A DNA stretch of 64,000 nucleotides from Adiantum capillus-veneris (lineage: Eukaryota; Streptophyta; Polypodiopsida; Polypodiales; Pteridaceae): the NCBI GenBank assembly GCA_014529385.2, contig CM043967.1, positions 133,772,682-133,836,681 of the forward strand, read 5' to 3'. Each line of letters starts with the position of its first letter. The stretch's first letter is position 1. The notes beneath the pieces are model-generated. The model had not been told where the DNA came from, did no database searches, and saw nothing but the letters and a program-made list of their open reading frames with translations. Positions 21,149 through 32,542 of this stretch are shown here, in pieces. The translations under genes and the position numbers were made by a program.

Positions 21149-22296
21149 TGCCAGGAGTTTTTTGGAGCAAGGGATTGTGCATATGTACATACACATGCAT
21201 GGTGCATCAAATAAAGGATTGCCCATTTTCCATAGCCAGGTGGTTACGTGGGGCCCACATGTGTACAGGTAGGACAGCATGTACATAGTGCATCGATTTT
21301 CACTACTACCAGTACCAGTGTGTTTTTCTATAATAATGAGCAGTTGGTAGCACGTACGTAAAACTTCTCAAGGAAGCTATCCGCGGGCTGACGACATGAG
21401 GTAAGCAGGTGTGTCAGATGGCATCTAGTGGCGTTAGAAGGTCGAATGGGATCAATAGTTGCACGTGGATGAGTACGGACACAACGTGGGCGTTTTCTTG
21501 TGATAATTATGCAGAAAGGTCATCATGAGGACCATATTTTGGGGCCACTTCATGTGGTGGCGGGATGCATTATTGAAAAAGGTCGAGTGCCAGGTGTGCG
21601 TATGGATGTAGCTGGGTGACAACTATGCACTGCGAGGTCAGTTTTTGGCCTGTTCGGGGTCCGTTTGAGGTCATCTAAAAGGCCAAGGGTGCCCAACTAA
21701 TAAACCTAAGTGTGGGAACTGAAAAACAAGAGAGAAGACCAAAAACAACATGCAGAAGAGAAGAGGAAAAGCCGCAGGTGTGTTTTTGGGGTTTTTGGAG
21801 CCTATTTTGGCCGTAAACTGCTCATCTGAGGTCGGATTTGAGCACTTTGACATTGTAGACTGGGGTTTTGGGCCGTTCCGGATGCGATGGCACTGTCCTT
21901 TTTTCCAAATTCCTCACTGTTTTTCTGCTTTTTTGGCTGTGTAAGTTTCTCCTATGAGCGAAGCTTCTGCTCCAATTTCTGATTGTATATGGCATATTTT
22001 ACCCATATTGTGTGAGCTGTTTGCCCCATTGGTGTTGGCCCAAGATCTATTGAATCTAAACATCAGAAATTCTCCTCTTTTGACCAGAGTTTTTTGGGTG
22101 TGTGTGTGTGTGTCTCCGTGTGTGGAGTGGGTAAACGGGTAGTCTCTCTCCTCTCACTCCATCGGTGTGTTCCCTATCTCGGCCAGGTGGGTTGTATAAG
22201 CCGAGTGGTGCCCCATAGTGTGTGTGTGTGTGTATCATCCCAAGAGTGTGTGTCAGGTCAGAAAGAGGTGTTGTGTGTGTTTTCATCCCGCTCACA
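21149..22296 (+). repeat. Gypsy-1 3' LTR
   Basis: Starts TGCCAGGAG (first LTR TGTCAGGAG), ends CCGCTCACA. Ends exactly where H3-ULP copy B resumes. Confidence 0.9.
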
Positions 22297-22838
22297 ATGT
22301 CTTGTATAAAAAAAACCAAAACTGACTGAATGCATTGCCAAATGGTTACCTTAGTCATGAAAGGTTGTAATGCAAAGTAGCTTTGCATGACATATTCTAC
22401 GTGGAGAAGACATCTCCAGCCGCAAGAAGTTGCATCGGTTTGATTTGGTGTAGGTACATCGTTGATTGGGGCCTTGTATAGTTCGTACCTTCCACATAGC
22501 TTGCCATAAGCAAGCAATAATCTCTTTACACAACTGCATAAAGGAGTATCAAGATGTTAGCTTGAGGCTTTCAAATTTACATGGATATCCATAAGAAACA
22601 TATTCTGATATATAACACCCACACTGCTAGCTGGTCAACATCAAGGCATATGAGACTCCAGTGATGGTTGTTCTCATAAGGAAAGATGATGACGGTTACT
22701 TCCAACATAGCACAGTGGAGAAACCAACTTTTGAATGTGCCATATGGAATGTTCTTCTGTCTAATAATCACAGACATTTGTGGATCAAGAAGAAACACCT
22801 CCGTGTGGGTGTGCGGTGGAAGTTGAATTTTGATCAAA
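22297..22838 (-). pseudogene. H3-ULP copy B, ULP1/C48-like protease exons
   Basis: After the 72-nt intron the frame reads IKIQLPPHTHTEVFLLDP, then KNIPYGTFKSWF, then the histidine segment VIIFPYENNHHWSLICLDVD (intact HHW, about 22640-22690). The catalytic cysteine segment is PTPNQTDATSCGWRCLLH (about 22410-22455), followed by EYVMQSYFALQPFMTK. So His, Asp and Gln...Cys are all present in copy B. A second intron probably lies between the Asp and the segment starting near 22590 (acceptor-like ATCAG at about 22605). The reading is cut by Gypsy-1. Function of such domains: SUMO or related peptide cleavage; unproven here. Confidence 0.68.
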
Positions 22839-22910
22839 CTGCAAGTAGTGTACCTTATTTAGTACACCTATCGTTTGAGTTTTCAAAGTTAGCATAATAT
22901 TTAAACTTAC
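22839..22910 (-). other. 72-nt GT-AG intron joining the H3 and ULP1 parts (copy B)
   Basis: GTAAGTTTAAAT at the donor (22910 downward), TATGCTAAC as branch site, TTGCAG acceptor at 22839. Splicing joins Val-Cys-Leu-Asn to Leu-Ile-Lys-Ile with correct phase (2+1). Copy A lacks 4 nt at the donor (AAGTTT in place of AAGTAAGTTT). Confidence 0.75.
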
Positions 22911-23738
22911 TTAAGACAAACGTAGATAATTGTATCTGATATATGAGCATCTGGATCCAGCAATATATTAATGTCCACTGTATCCAGAGCCAGCTTTCTG
23001 GCTCCATCTATAAATGGTATCTCTGCAAGCAAACCATCCTTCATTGAAAGTAGAGTATCTTTGTTGCTGGCATCTATGGATCGGGTCACATTGCATTCTA
23101 TTTCCCTATGGGACTCCACTGCTGCTTTAGTTTTCTCCTTAAGTTCTGCTTCCCTTATGTCCTTTGTTTGGCGAGCAACCGTCTCTGCCCTTGCCCTTGT
23201 ATTAACATCATGTGTGACATCTAGAACTGTGACTTGTGGCAATAGTTCAGGGGGGGTATAGAAAAATTTCCTTCATTTTCTTATCCCTGCACTCATTGGG
23301 TACTAGAAGTTTGTCATACCTCCACCTTACCCTTTTTAGTGTCTCGATGTCTTTGTCCATTACAGTCACCCTGTGGGCCTGGGCTGCTACAATGGTCATG
23401 TCACTGAAGTACTCAAGCAAGAAGTCCTGTGCTGCTTCCTGTAGATCCATGAGTGCAACTACTTTCCACCTATTAGTGCCCCAGGTCGCTTCCTCACAAA
23501 TGGAACCCACCATCCTCTGGAAGGGCAGCTTTGGTATGCACAAATCAACACATTTCTGCGCCTTCCTGATTTCTCTGAAAAGTCCCATGTAGCTCTGTAA
23601 CTTCTTCATCCTTGGACCTTTCAAAATATTACTTGGTTTTCCAGGTCTCTTCGTTAGGGTTGTAGATTTGCTACTTGCCTTAGCTGCTAACCCTGGTCCC
23701 TTGCCCCCCTTTCTTACAGTGGCCTTTGTTCTAGCCAT
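22911..23738 (-). pseudogene. Histone H3-fold (CENH3-like) part of H3-ULP gene, copy B
   Basis: Same product as 723-1601. Starts MARTKATVRKGGKG at 23738. Core: FREIRKAQKCVDL, IPKLPFQRMVGSI (closer to canonical LPFQRLV than copy A), NRWKVVALMDLQEAAQDFL, QAHRVTVMDKDIETLKR. Loop 1 again has RW and one extra residue. A seventh G in a G-run at 23250-23256 (six in copy A) shifts the frame near residue 163; a sequencing error in the homopolymer is possible. The rest resumes from about 23242 to the intron donor at 22910. The frame stays open upstream of the ATG only through CT repeats, so 23738 is the start. Confidence 0.75.
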
Positions 23739-23761
23739 TCCACTGTATACAAATAGAAGAG

Positions 23762-23859
<98 letters not shown>

Positions 23860-24000
23860 ACTCTCTCTCTCTCTCTCCCCCCCCCCCCCAAACTCTCCCT
23901 GTCTCGCACCAAAAAGTATCTCATTACTAACGCGCGCGTGAAAGAATTTTTTGAGGATAAAATACGCCTCCGCGCACTATTAGTGAAAAGGAGAGAGAGA

Positions 24001-24085
<85 letters not shown>

Positions 24086-24340
24086 ACTCTCTCTTCTCTC
24101 TCTCTCTCTCTCCCCTTCCCCCCTGCCTCCACCTATTCTCCCTCTCTCTATAACCACACACACACACACACACAAACTCTCTCTCTATCTCTCTCTCTCT
24201 CTCCAAAGCAAACCAAAACACACACACACACACACACACAGACTCTCCCTCTCTCTCATGCATTCTCTTTGCCTCTCCACAGTACTAAAGGCGTGCGTAG
24301 AGACATCCAAAGAGTAATTGGCTGTCTCCGCGCGCCTTAG

Positions 24341-24427
<87 letters not shown>
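23739..24427. repeat. GA/CT/CA-rich spacer upstream of H3-ULP copy B
   Basis: CT blocks 23762-23878, a C-run at 23878-23889, a unique island 23890-23980 with ACTAACGCGCGCGTG and a weak inverted partner CGCGCACTATTAGTG, GA blocks 23985-24082, CA blocks at 24158-24240, then the foldback and (GA)n up to the LINE B tail. The long Ser-Leu and Arg-Glu frames here are repeat artefacts. Confidence 0.85.
24283..24342. repeat. 61-bp foldback element, copy 2
   Basis: Same sequence and orientation as 6521-6581, with one base lost in the right arm (CGCGCCTTAGTA). Followed directly by about 85 bp of (GA)n into which LINE B has inserted. Confidence 0.7.
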
Positions 24428-24438
<11 letters not shown>

Positions 24439-24474
24439 TAGATTTTATTATCGTCCTTGGAGGTCAAATATGAC

Positions 24475-27400
24475 CTATGGGACCAAAGTTACATGTGATG
24501 TAGTATGTGTATGGCTGATGAGTGACTCTCGATGCTCCAAAATTGTAGTGATGAGAGTCGCAATGGAGAGCCCACACTTTGGCTGGGAGAGGAAAGTGTG
24601 TAGGTCTAAGTTATGGCTGAAAATGTGAGAGAAGCAAGTTCGGATGTGATCAAAAGCTGAGCACTCTAGTAGTGTGTGGTACTCAGACTCTCGAACTTGC
24701 AGTGAGCATAATGTGCACAATCGATTTGACTCTTCTCCATTGCCCCAACGCCCTATCTCGCATCGAAGGAAATGGGAGCTAAGCCGAATTGCTGCGATAG
24801 TGCGTATCGCGGACAAGGAATAGGCTCAAGCATGTAAGTGTGAGTACGGTTTCCTCTCTCAGCGAAGAACATGGTTTTGTAGTTGGGGGCAATATAGGTG
24901 GTGTAATGTATGAAGCGTGACCCACCGGATTTCTCCCAAGCCGTAATACATTGGCGTTGTAGAAAAGCTTCATTCACTTGAGAGTCAATTGAAGCATCAT
25001 GTAGCAAGTGTAATGCATCCCATCTCCCAAACCACTTCTTTATGTCTTGCATCCATCCCGTGCTCAAGATCTTGCTTTTATGCGTCTTTTGAACTTTTTT
25101 GCTTGCTTCCCATGCAATTGTAGGAAGTCGATGGAGGGGTTTTGACGCATCTTTATCATGTACTCCACAACCCTTTCCATGCCCATAACCTCAATTGGAA
25201 GAGATCCCGACTCAAGAAGTAAGAGCATATATGGTGTTTGTGTCTTAACTTGGAGAAAGTTTGTAAGAAAACTCTTTTGGACATTCTCAAACTCTTTCCA
25301 AGTAGACTTTGAGATGCTCCCGCCCCACACTTCAACTCCATAAAGAAGAACCGGTGTCACCAATGCATCAAAAAGATACTTCTTGAGAACCCAACACTTG
25401 ATGTTTCCCCGCATTACACATGTTCTCAAATGCATAATATGCTCTCTTTCCCCCGCTCCAAACGACGCATAGCACATTCATGCCACTTGTGATTGGATGG
25501 AACCTCAAGGCCAAGGTACTTAAAGCTCTCAACAACTTCAAGTGTCTCGTTGTTGTACACAATGCATGGCTTCTCCTTATGGTTGGTTTTCACAAGCATA
25601 ACCTTTGTTTTGGATTCATTTACAATCAGCCCACTATGCAAGCAAAAGTTCTCAAGGACAACCATAAGCTTTTGTGCATCTTCTAAAGTGTGTGCTAGAA
25701 GCACTACATCATCCACATACAACAAAAGCATGATTACCGCATTGCAAATAGTGACCTCTTCAATGCCTTCTTCTTGCATAAAGTCAAGTACCATTTGTTC
25801 CAATTGATCGATGCATAGACCAAAGAGAGTTGGTGACAATGGACATCCTTGTTTAACCCCAATAGTGCTTACAAAGATTTCTGAAATTTCTCTTCCCATG
25901 CGCAATTGACAAATCACCTTCTCATAGATTCGAGAAACCGCAAGCATAAACTCACTTGGCACTTGGAGTTCTTCCATCCTTCTCCACAAATTGTTACGTG
26001 GAATCATATCAAAGGCTTTCTTAAAGTCCACAAAACAACAATACAATCGCTTGCCTTTCAACCGACTTTCCTCCATGAGAACACGAAGAGTGACAAGATG
26101 ATCAATGGTGCTATGGAATCGACGAAAACCCGCTTGTCCCTTTGCACGCTTGTCATTCTCTTCAGCCCAATCACTCAATTTCATCTCCATTATGCACCCA
26201 AACAACTTTGCCATAAGAGACCCAATCATTATAGTCCGGTAGTTGCTTACATTGTTTACATCCCCTCCTTTATGCAAAGGCTTAACCCAATTAGTACTCC
26301 AATCATAAGGCATACCATGTTGAAGTGCAAGGTTGAACATATCACACATCCACTCATGGTAAAATCTCCCGTCCATTTGATCATCTCCCGCTTGATACCT
26401 TGAAGATCTCCCGCTTTGCGAGTGGCCAACTTTTCAAGCCCACCGCATACATCCTCAATAGTAAAAAAAAGACGGCATACATGGGAGTGAACCATAAAAT
26501 GGCATTTTTTCAGTATTTTCTTGCTCATATAATTGCCTACAATGTGTGTACATATCCACTAGACTCAAGTTACCAAAATTCTCAACCCGCTTGCCTCTCA
26601 AGTTTCTCCAAAATCTTTCACATGCATGTGCCTTTTCTTGGACTTGAAATTCTTGTTGCTTTACTTCCCATCTTTTCTTCTCTTCTTTTGAATCAATGCC
26701 TTGTATGTACGCAAATGACTTTGATAGTTGTCTTTGTCCATAGTTGCATCAAGCTTTATCAAGGACTTTCGAGCATCTTGACATTCTTTATCAAACCACC
26801 TTTTGCGTGATCTATCTTTGTGGATACCATGGAGATGCTTTATGGCAAAGCATTCTTTCGCCAAAAAACAAATAGCTTTCTTGAAAGCTTCCCATTTAGT
26901 TTCCAATGGTGCATCACATTGAAGCTTTGTCATCCATAATTTTTGCTCAACCATTTCAATGTACATTGGTGCCCGTTTGAAATCCATACATAGTGATAAC
27001 TTCTCTTTCCTTTGGCTGAGATTATCATGCTTAGTTGCTTCTCCATATGAAAGGTCAATACATAAGGTGCGATGGGTCGGATTCCCTTTTGCTCAACCAT
27101 TTCAATGTACATTGGTGCCCCGTTTGAAATCCATACATAGTGATAACTTCCCTCTTTCCTTCTTTGGCTGAGATTATCATGCTTAGTTGCTTCTCCATAT
27201 GAAAGGTCAATACATAAGGTGCGATGGTCGATTCCGGGTCCATTGACCAAACATAAAAACTCTTTATGCATAACATGATGGGCTTCAGAGAGTAGCATAT
27301 AGCCAATCACACGATCCCCATTATGTCCTTCTACATGTAAAGCCATTGGTTCCACTCCACAAAAGATACACCATTGGCAATGAGCATACCCATGCTATTA

Positions 27401-27903
27401 CACATGTGTAAAAGTATCTTTCCATAGTGACCGGCTCCTTTCTCAGCCTATTGAAGTACGATCATAACAAGTGAACTTCCTCCAACTCCCTTGAAATGTA
27501 TGGCATATCAAATTGTTGAGTATCATGTTGCAAATGTTTTTGTGCGAGCATTCATATCCCCAAATACAATAACATCACCTTCACCTTTGAAATAAAGCTA
27601 ATGTCCTCTTCCCAAATCAGAAAATGGTTGATCTCTATCCATCCATTCAAAAGCATAAAAGGGGAGAATCATGAGAGACCCTCCTTGTCCTCTTCGTTGC
27701 TTGAGATTCTTTGACCACATCAATGAATGTACATTGTAATTCTCCAAGTCGTTAATCCTTTGTGTATCATGCTCCCAAGTTTCAACAAGAAGTACAACAT
27801 CGGCTTTGCTTGTTAGTTCATCAATGCCAACCCCCGCATTCCATGGGTATCCATTACAATTCCAAAAGCATATTTTCAATTGTAACTCGGTCTCATAGGT
27901 CAT
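24475..27903 (-). pseudogene. LINE B ORF2 remnant
   Basis: Begins MTYETELQLKICFWNCNGYP, 6 nt after the ORF1 stop. Endonuclease N-terminus to LVETWEHD is readable, then a deletion. The RT is mostly in one frame at 25426-26376 (YCCFVDFKKAFDMI, VKQGCPLSPTLFGL, LLLYVDDVVLLAHT, i.e. YVDD in place of YADD). The C-terminal knuckle (CTLC...H...C) is at 24475-24816. Several frameshifts (about 25440, 25160, 24800). Confidence 0.82.
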
Positions 27904-27909
27904 GCATCC

Positions 27910-28823
27910 CTATTTGCTTGAGAGACTTGCCTCCTCCTTGGGCACATTTTCTTCATGAGAGATCTCCTTGTTTTTATTATTCTTTTCCTCATATGCCTTG
28001 CGACGCATATTTTGTTGCTTAATAGTGCGATCTTCACATACAAAACATTTTGTATCCCTCAAATAGATCCAACTATTATCAAGGATAATCTTTCGCTTGG
28101 TCTCATCCGGCATGGTGCATACAATTGGCCGTTCTCCCGAGCGAGGAGCTCCTTGCTTCCCCACTCTATGTGCTCCATATACCATAACTTCGGACATGCC
28201 AAAGTGGGTTTTGAAGAAATCTTCAATAACAATGGCAAGAGAAGGAGGTGTCTCTAACTTCTCTTCAGGAATTCCACGAATAACAATGTTCTTGGAACGT
28301 CGCTCCCGTTCCTTCAACTCCTCCACATCCACATTCTCAACATTCTTTGTTTGAACCATAGCTTACATGAGTGAGGAATTAGAAACCACATTGCTACCAC
28401 ATACATCAGCCCAAGACTTGTTTGTGCATACATTTTTCATGTCGCATACATCCCGGCTCATAGTGTCAAATTTCTCCTCTTTCAATACATGGTCATGCTC
28501 TACTTTGCTCATCCGCTCCTTCAAAGCATTCAAGTCCACAAGAGAGCGTTTACATTCCTTGACTTCCTCTTCAAGTTGCATCAAACGTGTTGTTTGCATC
28601 TCAAGTGTCCTCTTGAGATTCTCATTCTCAACCACAAGTACCCTTAGTGTGCCATTCTCCATTGCAAGTGCTCGTAAGTCTTCGCCTTGTTTGTTTACGG
28701 TCTCTTGCAATGATACCAAGTACGCCATGATCATGGTTTCCGATGTCGTTGTTGGGTGGTTTTTCCACACTGGTTGTGGGACCTTGTTGAAGAAGAAGAA
28801 CCCTTGCGAGTGCCGGAAGACAT
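27910..28823 (-). pseudogene. LINE B ORF1 remnant
   Basis: From ATG at 28823 (MSSGTRKGSS) with a shift near 28735. The coiled coil then continues unbroken past the point where LINE A is shifted (LEMQTTRLMQLEEEVKECKR). A stop near 28363 separates it from the RNA-binding half (27910-28359: RSKNIVIRGIPEE, RPIVCTMPDETKRKIIL, VCEDRTIKQQN). Confidence 0.75.
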
Positions 28824-29051
28824 TGTATGTAAAATAGGAGATGAGAATCATTTTGTTGAGCCTGTTCACTTCGGAAATGCTGCTACAGAAATGCCTTCCA
28901 TAACTCTGAAAATTTCTGTCTTTACATCAATGCGTAGAGGACTTCGTGCTCTTCGATTGAGGCTATAGATCACCCAAATCGGAGTTCGGATGAAGAAGTT
29001 ATGATCAAAAGAGTGGACTGCTGTCTACTAGGTCAAAAAAACGGCTGCACT

Positions 29052-29052
<1 letters not shown>

Positions 29053-29110
<58 letters not shown>

Positions 29111-29175
29111 GTTTGTGAGTGTGTGTGTGTCTGTGTTGTGTGTAAGAGAGAGAGATATGGAAATTTCCTGTGTTG

Positions 29176-29245
<70 letters not shown>

Positions 29246-29312
29246 TTGAGAGAGAGAGAGAGGGTGAGAGAGAGAGAGAGACACAGGGAGACCTTTAAGA
29301 AAGAAAGAGAGA
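29053..29312. repeat. GA-rich spacer between LINE B and LINE C
   Basis: (GA)n blocks at 29053-29108 and 29177-29242 around the island with GGAAATTTCCTGTG that is also at 6660-6695. Frames are repeat artefacts. Confidence 0.85.
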
Positions 29313-29721
29313 GATAGATAGATAGATAGTTCTATTATCGTCCTGGGAGGTCAAATATGACCTATGGGACCAAATGAACATGTCACGTGGTGTGAGTGGA
29401 GTTCATAAGTGACTCTCGATGCTCAAAAATGGTTGAAATGAGCGTCGCAATAGAGAGTCCACATCGTGGTTGGGAGAGGAAGGTATGTAGGGAGAGATCA
29501 TGGCTGAATATATGGGGAAAAGAGGACCTAATGTGGTCAAAAGCTGAGCACTCAAGTAGTGTGTGGTACTCACTCTCTCGCACTTGACGAGAACAAAAGG
29601 TGCAAAGTCGATGACACTCCTCGCCAGTGCCCCAACGTCCTGTCTCGCAGCGTAGAGAATGGTAGCTAAGACGAATGGAGGCAATGGTGCGGATCGCACT
29701 CAACGGGATGGGCTCAAGGAT

Positions 29722-29725
<4 letters not shown>
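29313..29725 (-). mobile_element. LINE C, 5'-truncated 413-bp copy
   Basis: Starts with a (GATA)4 tail (29313-29329) after GA repeats. It matches the 3' end of LINE A (1803-2215) at about 97%, including the CTFC...H...C knuckle region, and stops at GGATGTAG where LINE A reads on GAATGGG. The break lies directly in (GA)n, with AG microhomology. Third insertion of this family into GA repeats. Confidence 0.88.
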
Positions 29726-29809
<84 letters not shown>

Positions 29810-30070
29810 CCAAACCTTGGTAGAAGACACAGACGCAGTCTCTTTTTCACCTTCTCTCTGTCTCGCAGACGTAGACGCACGCTCACTTTCTCCTTCTCTC
29901 ACTCTGTTTCACTCTCTCGGTGTCTCTCTTTCTCTCTCATACTTTTTAGGTATCACTTACTAACCAATCCCACTGCATCAAATGACCAAACGTGCGGCAT
30001 CATTCCATAGAGATTCTATTTTAATGAACACGTGACGCACCGTCGGGTGTTAACCATTATACTTGGAGAG

Positions 30071-30161
<91 letters not shown>

Positions 30162-30215
30162 CATAGAGAGAGAGAGAGAGAATCATACAAAGAGAGTGAA
30201 AAATCAGAAATTGAG

Positions 30216-30270
<55 letters not shown>

Positions 30271-30331
30271 ACAATGGAGCAAACGCCTCCCATGGAGTTT
30301 CTACAAACTCCCCCCACAAAAGGTCATCTCT

Positions 30332-30374
<43 letters not shown>

Positions 30375-30529
30375 AGCAATAGCTAGCAGAGTGTGTATGT
30401 GTGTGTGTGTGGAGCAAACAAATGTATATTGTGGAACACACACCCACACACATACACACAGAAAGACACAGATACACACACAGACTCAGGGACGCATAGA
30501 GGCACTCTCTCTCTCTGTGTATCTCTCTA
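29726..30529. repeat. GA/CT microsatellite region
   Basis: (GA)n at 29722-29806, 30066-30180, 30223-30268; (CT)n at 30338-30371; CA/GT runs at 30390-30480. Unique islands between (29810-30060, 30270-30335) show no gene I can support. Confidence 0.8.
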
Positions 30530-30590
30530 TACTAAAGGCTCGTAGAGACAACCAAGTACTCTTTGGAAGTCCCTACGCGCGCCTTTAGTA
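30530..30590. repeat. 61-bp foldback element, copy 3 (inverted)
   Basis: TACTAAAGGCTCGTAGAGAC ... CTACGCGCGCCTTTAGTA. The loop side reads ACTCTTTGG, the reverse complement of copies 1 and 2, so it is inverted relative to them. Confidence 0.65.
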
Positions 30591-30600
30591 CTGTGGAGAG

Positions 30601-30908
<308 letters not shown>

Positions 30909-31044
30909 CAAAGACTTGACATTGTTTCCTGATGAATAGGATTAAGGTCTAGTAGACAGAAGAGACTAAAACCGGACCCAGAGCTTGTGCCAGGATTCCA
31001 ACCTTTATAGGCTTCGTTACTTAGCGCTTCTGCCAAAAGAACTG

Positions 31045-32392
31045 TTGAATTTTGTCAAGACTTTGATCCAGAAGAGTCAATCTATGAAGATGAGTCAGAG
31101 AGGTCAGCTTGCCAAGAGGATCCCTCACCCTACAAGGCTCCCTCACCCTCTACAGTACTTTTCAAGAAAAATACAAGAAAGAGGAATATAGACTTCTCAG
31201 ATGATGCACATCTCCCAGCAAGCAGTCCTTGTGAAAGTAAAGGTAAAGCTAAAGAGGATGTGCCTTCTCTGGAAGAGCCTGCTGTAACTGATGAGAGGCT
31301 GTTGATTTTGCAGCATCGTGTGGTGCTGGGGACAAATATGATCTAGTTCATTCTATTTTTAACCCAAAATTTGATATTGAAGACCTTTTAGCTCAGCAAA
31401 GTGAATTCTTGCAGCCCTACAGAGATCAATTTGAACTTATGGTGCAGGTAGGGAGGGTCGTTCTGCCCAGCATGGCTGTGGTTCATCTAAATGACTGTGG
31501 TGGCAAAGGACAGGGACTGAAGAAGTATAGGGAATTACCACTTGCTTGCCGACATTCAGCTTGCCATTTGCACCAAAAAGAGTGCAAACTTATTCAGGAA
31601 TCCTTTGGCTTTATGAATTACCTGAACAGCCTGTTTGGATTCCTCATGCAGAATCCTGATGAGGTGATAGAGGAGCAGGACGCAGCACTAGATGAATAAT
31701 GGGAGGAGACAACACACATACAAGAAGTCGAGGAGGTTGAAGATACAATCGACCTTGAGGTTGAGGCACTTGAAGTTCAAATAAGTAAGATTCTCTCTAT
31801 GAAAACAACAAAAATGAAACTACCCTTGGATGTCAGCAACTTCACTAAGAAGCATGCTCATATGATGTTGCCTGCTGTGCCTGAGTTCAGGATTGGAGAC
31901 AGGACCTATATCTTTTTACATGATGTGCAAAGCATCTTTTATTTAAGGGAGGACTTCTCCCTGGCTATCATTCCTAGAATCCAAGAGGAGAGGAGTGGAT
32001 TTGTTTCAGAGGATAGTAGCGATGATGAGGCAATGGAAATATCCAACAATCCAATGGAATGCCTTCGAAGTTGCTTTGAGAAAGCTGAAAAATACAAGGA
32101 GACAGTACCGGATGAAGCCACCTTCCAAGCAATAAGACAAAGCCTAAGACCATCAACAAGTCACAAAGAAGTGGAGGATTGGTTTAACAACAACTTACAC
32201 ATTAAAGACACTATCACGCTTCTTGGGTGGACCCGTGCTGCCCAAAAGTGCATATAAAGTCATTCTTGTGACAATGTTTTTGCCAGAGAATGTTTTGGTT
32301 ATCGCCTGGGCTATATAGGTGGTTGGGAGGCGTATTACTACACTTACAAAACAATGGCACTAGCTCTTGGCAGACAAAACCCGGCTTAACTT
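31045..32392 (+). pseudogene. Unrecognised degenerate gene, convergent with the minus-strand gene
   Basis: A readable protein of about 440 codons with three breaks. First part: CQDFDPEESIYEDESERSAC and acidic, serine-rich text; a 1-nt shift near 31285; DKYDLVHSIFNPKFDIEDL; VLPSMAVVHLNDCGGKGQGL with LACRHSACHLHQKECK (a possible Cys/His site). In-frame TAA at 31697; then FTKKHAHMMLPAVPEFRIG, SEDSSDDEAMEIS; TAA at 32255; then YRLGYIGGWEAYYYTYKTMAL to 32390. I do not recognise a family. The tail-to-tail arrangement with the gene at 32543-53386 suggests both could belong to one older transposon. Confidence 0.5.
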
Positions 32393-32542
32393 TTAGAGTA
32401 TGGCAAACATCTCATGATTCGTTACAAGGGTGATGTGCCAAAAAACAAAATTGAACCTTCAAAATCTTGATACACTTCAAGTAGCAATTGTATTAAGATC
32501 ATGTATTACAGAAATATTGAAATTTTATACAATGTCATCCAC
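32258..32542. other. Interval between convergent genes
   Basis: Holds the end of the plus-strand pseudogene (to 32390), then about 150 AT-rich bases in which I see nothing. Confidence 0.5.

Larger units (their letters stand above)
12730..22296 (+). mobile_element. Gypsy-1: Ty3/Gypsy retrotransposon, Tat-like (dual RNase H)
   Basis: Complete but decayed 9.6-kb element. LTRs are 12730-13873 and 21149-22296 (about 1.15 kb, TG...CA, roughly 95% identical by eye). Flanks are ACGT (12726-12729) and ATGT (22297-22300), a 4-bp near-match; the empty site in copy A reads ATGT. Order: leader with a small conserved ORF, gag, protease, RT, RNase H, a second archaeal-type RNase H, integrase. The second RNase H is the mark of the Tat lineage. 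A foreign solo LTR splits protease from RT. Several stops and shifts in pol. Confidence 0.92.
24428..29052 (-). mobile_element. LINE B, near full-length, rearranged copy of the LINE A family
   Basis: Same layout as LINE A, about 80% identical by eye. The (TATC)n tail at 24428-24443 follows (GA)n; the 5' end ACGGCTGCACTG (29041-29052) is followed by (GA)n. Damage: a 145-bp tandem duplication (26943-27087, 27089-27233), a deletion of roughly 200 bp in the endonuclease near 27660, and many shifts. The spacer beyond its 5' end (29106-29180) matches 6633-6702, so it lies in the same kind of spacer as LINE A. Confidence 0.85.
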
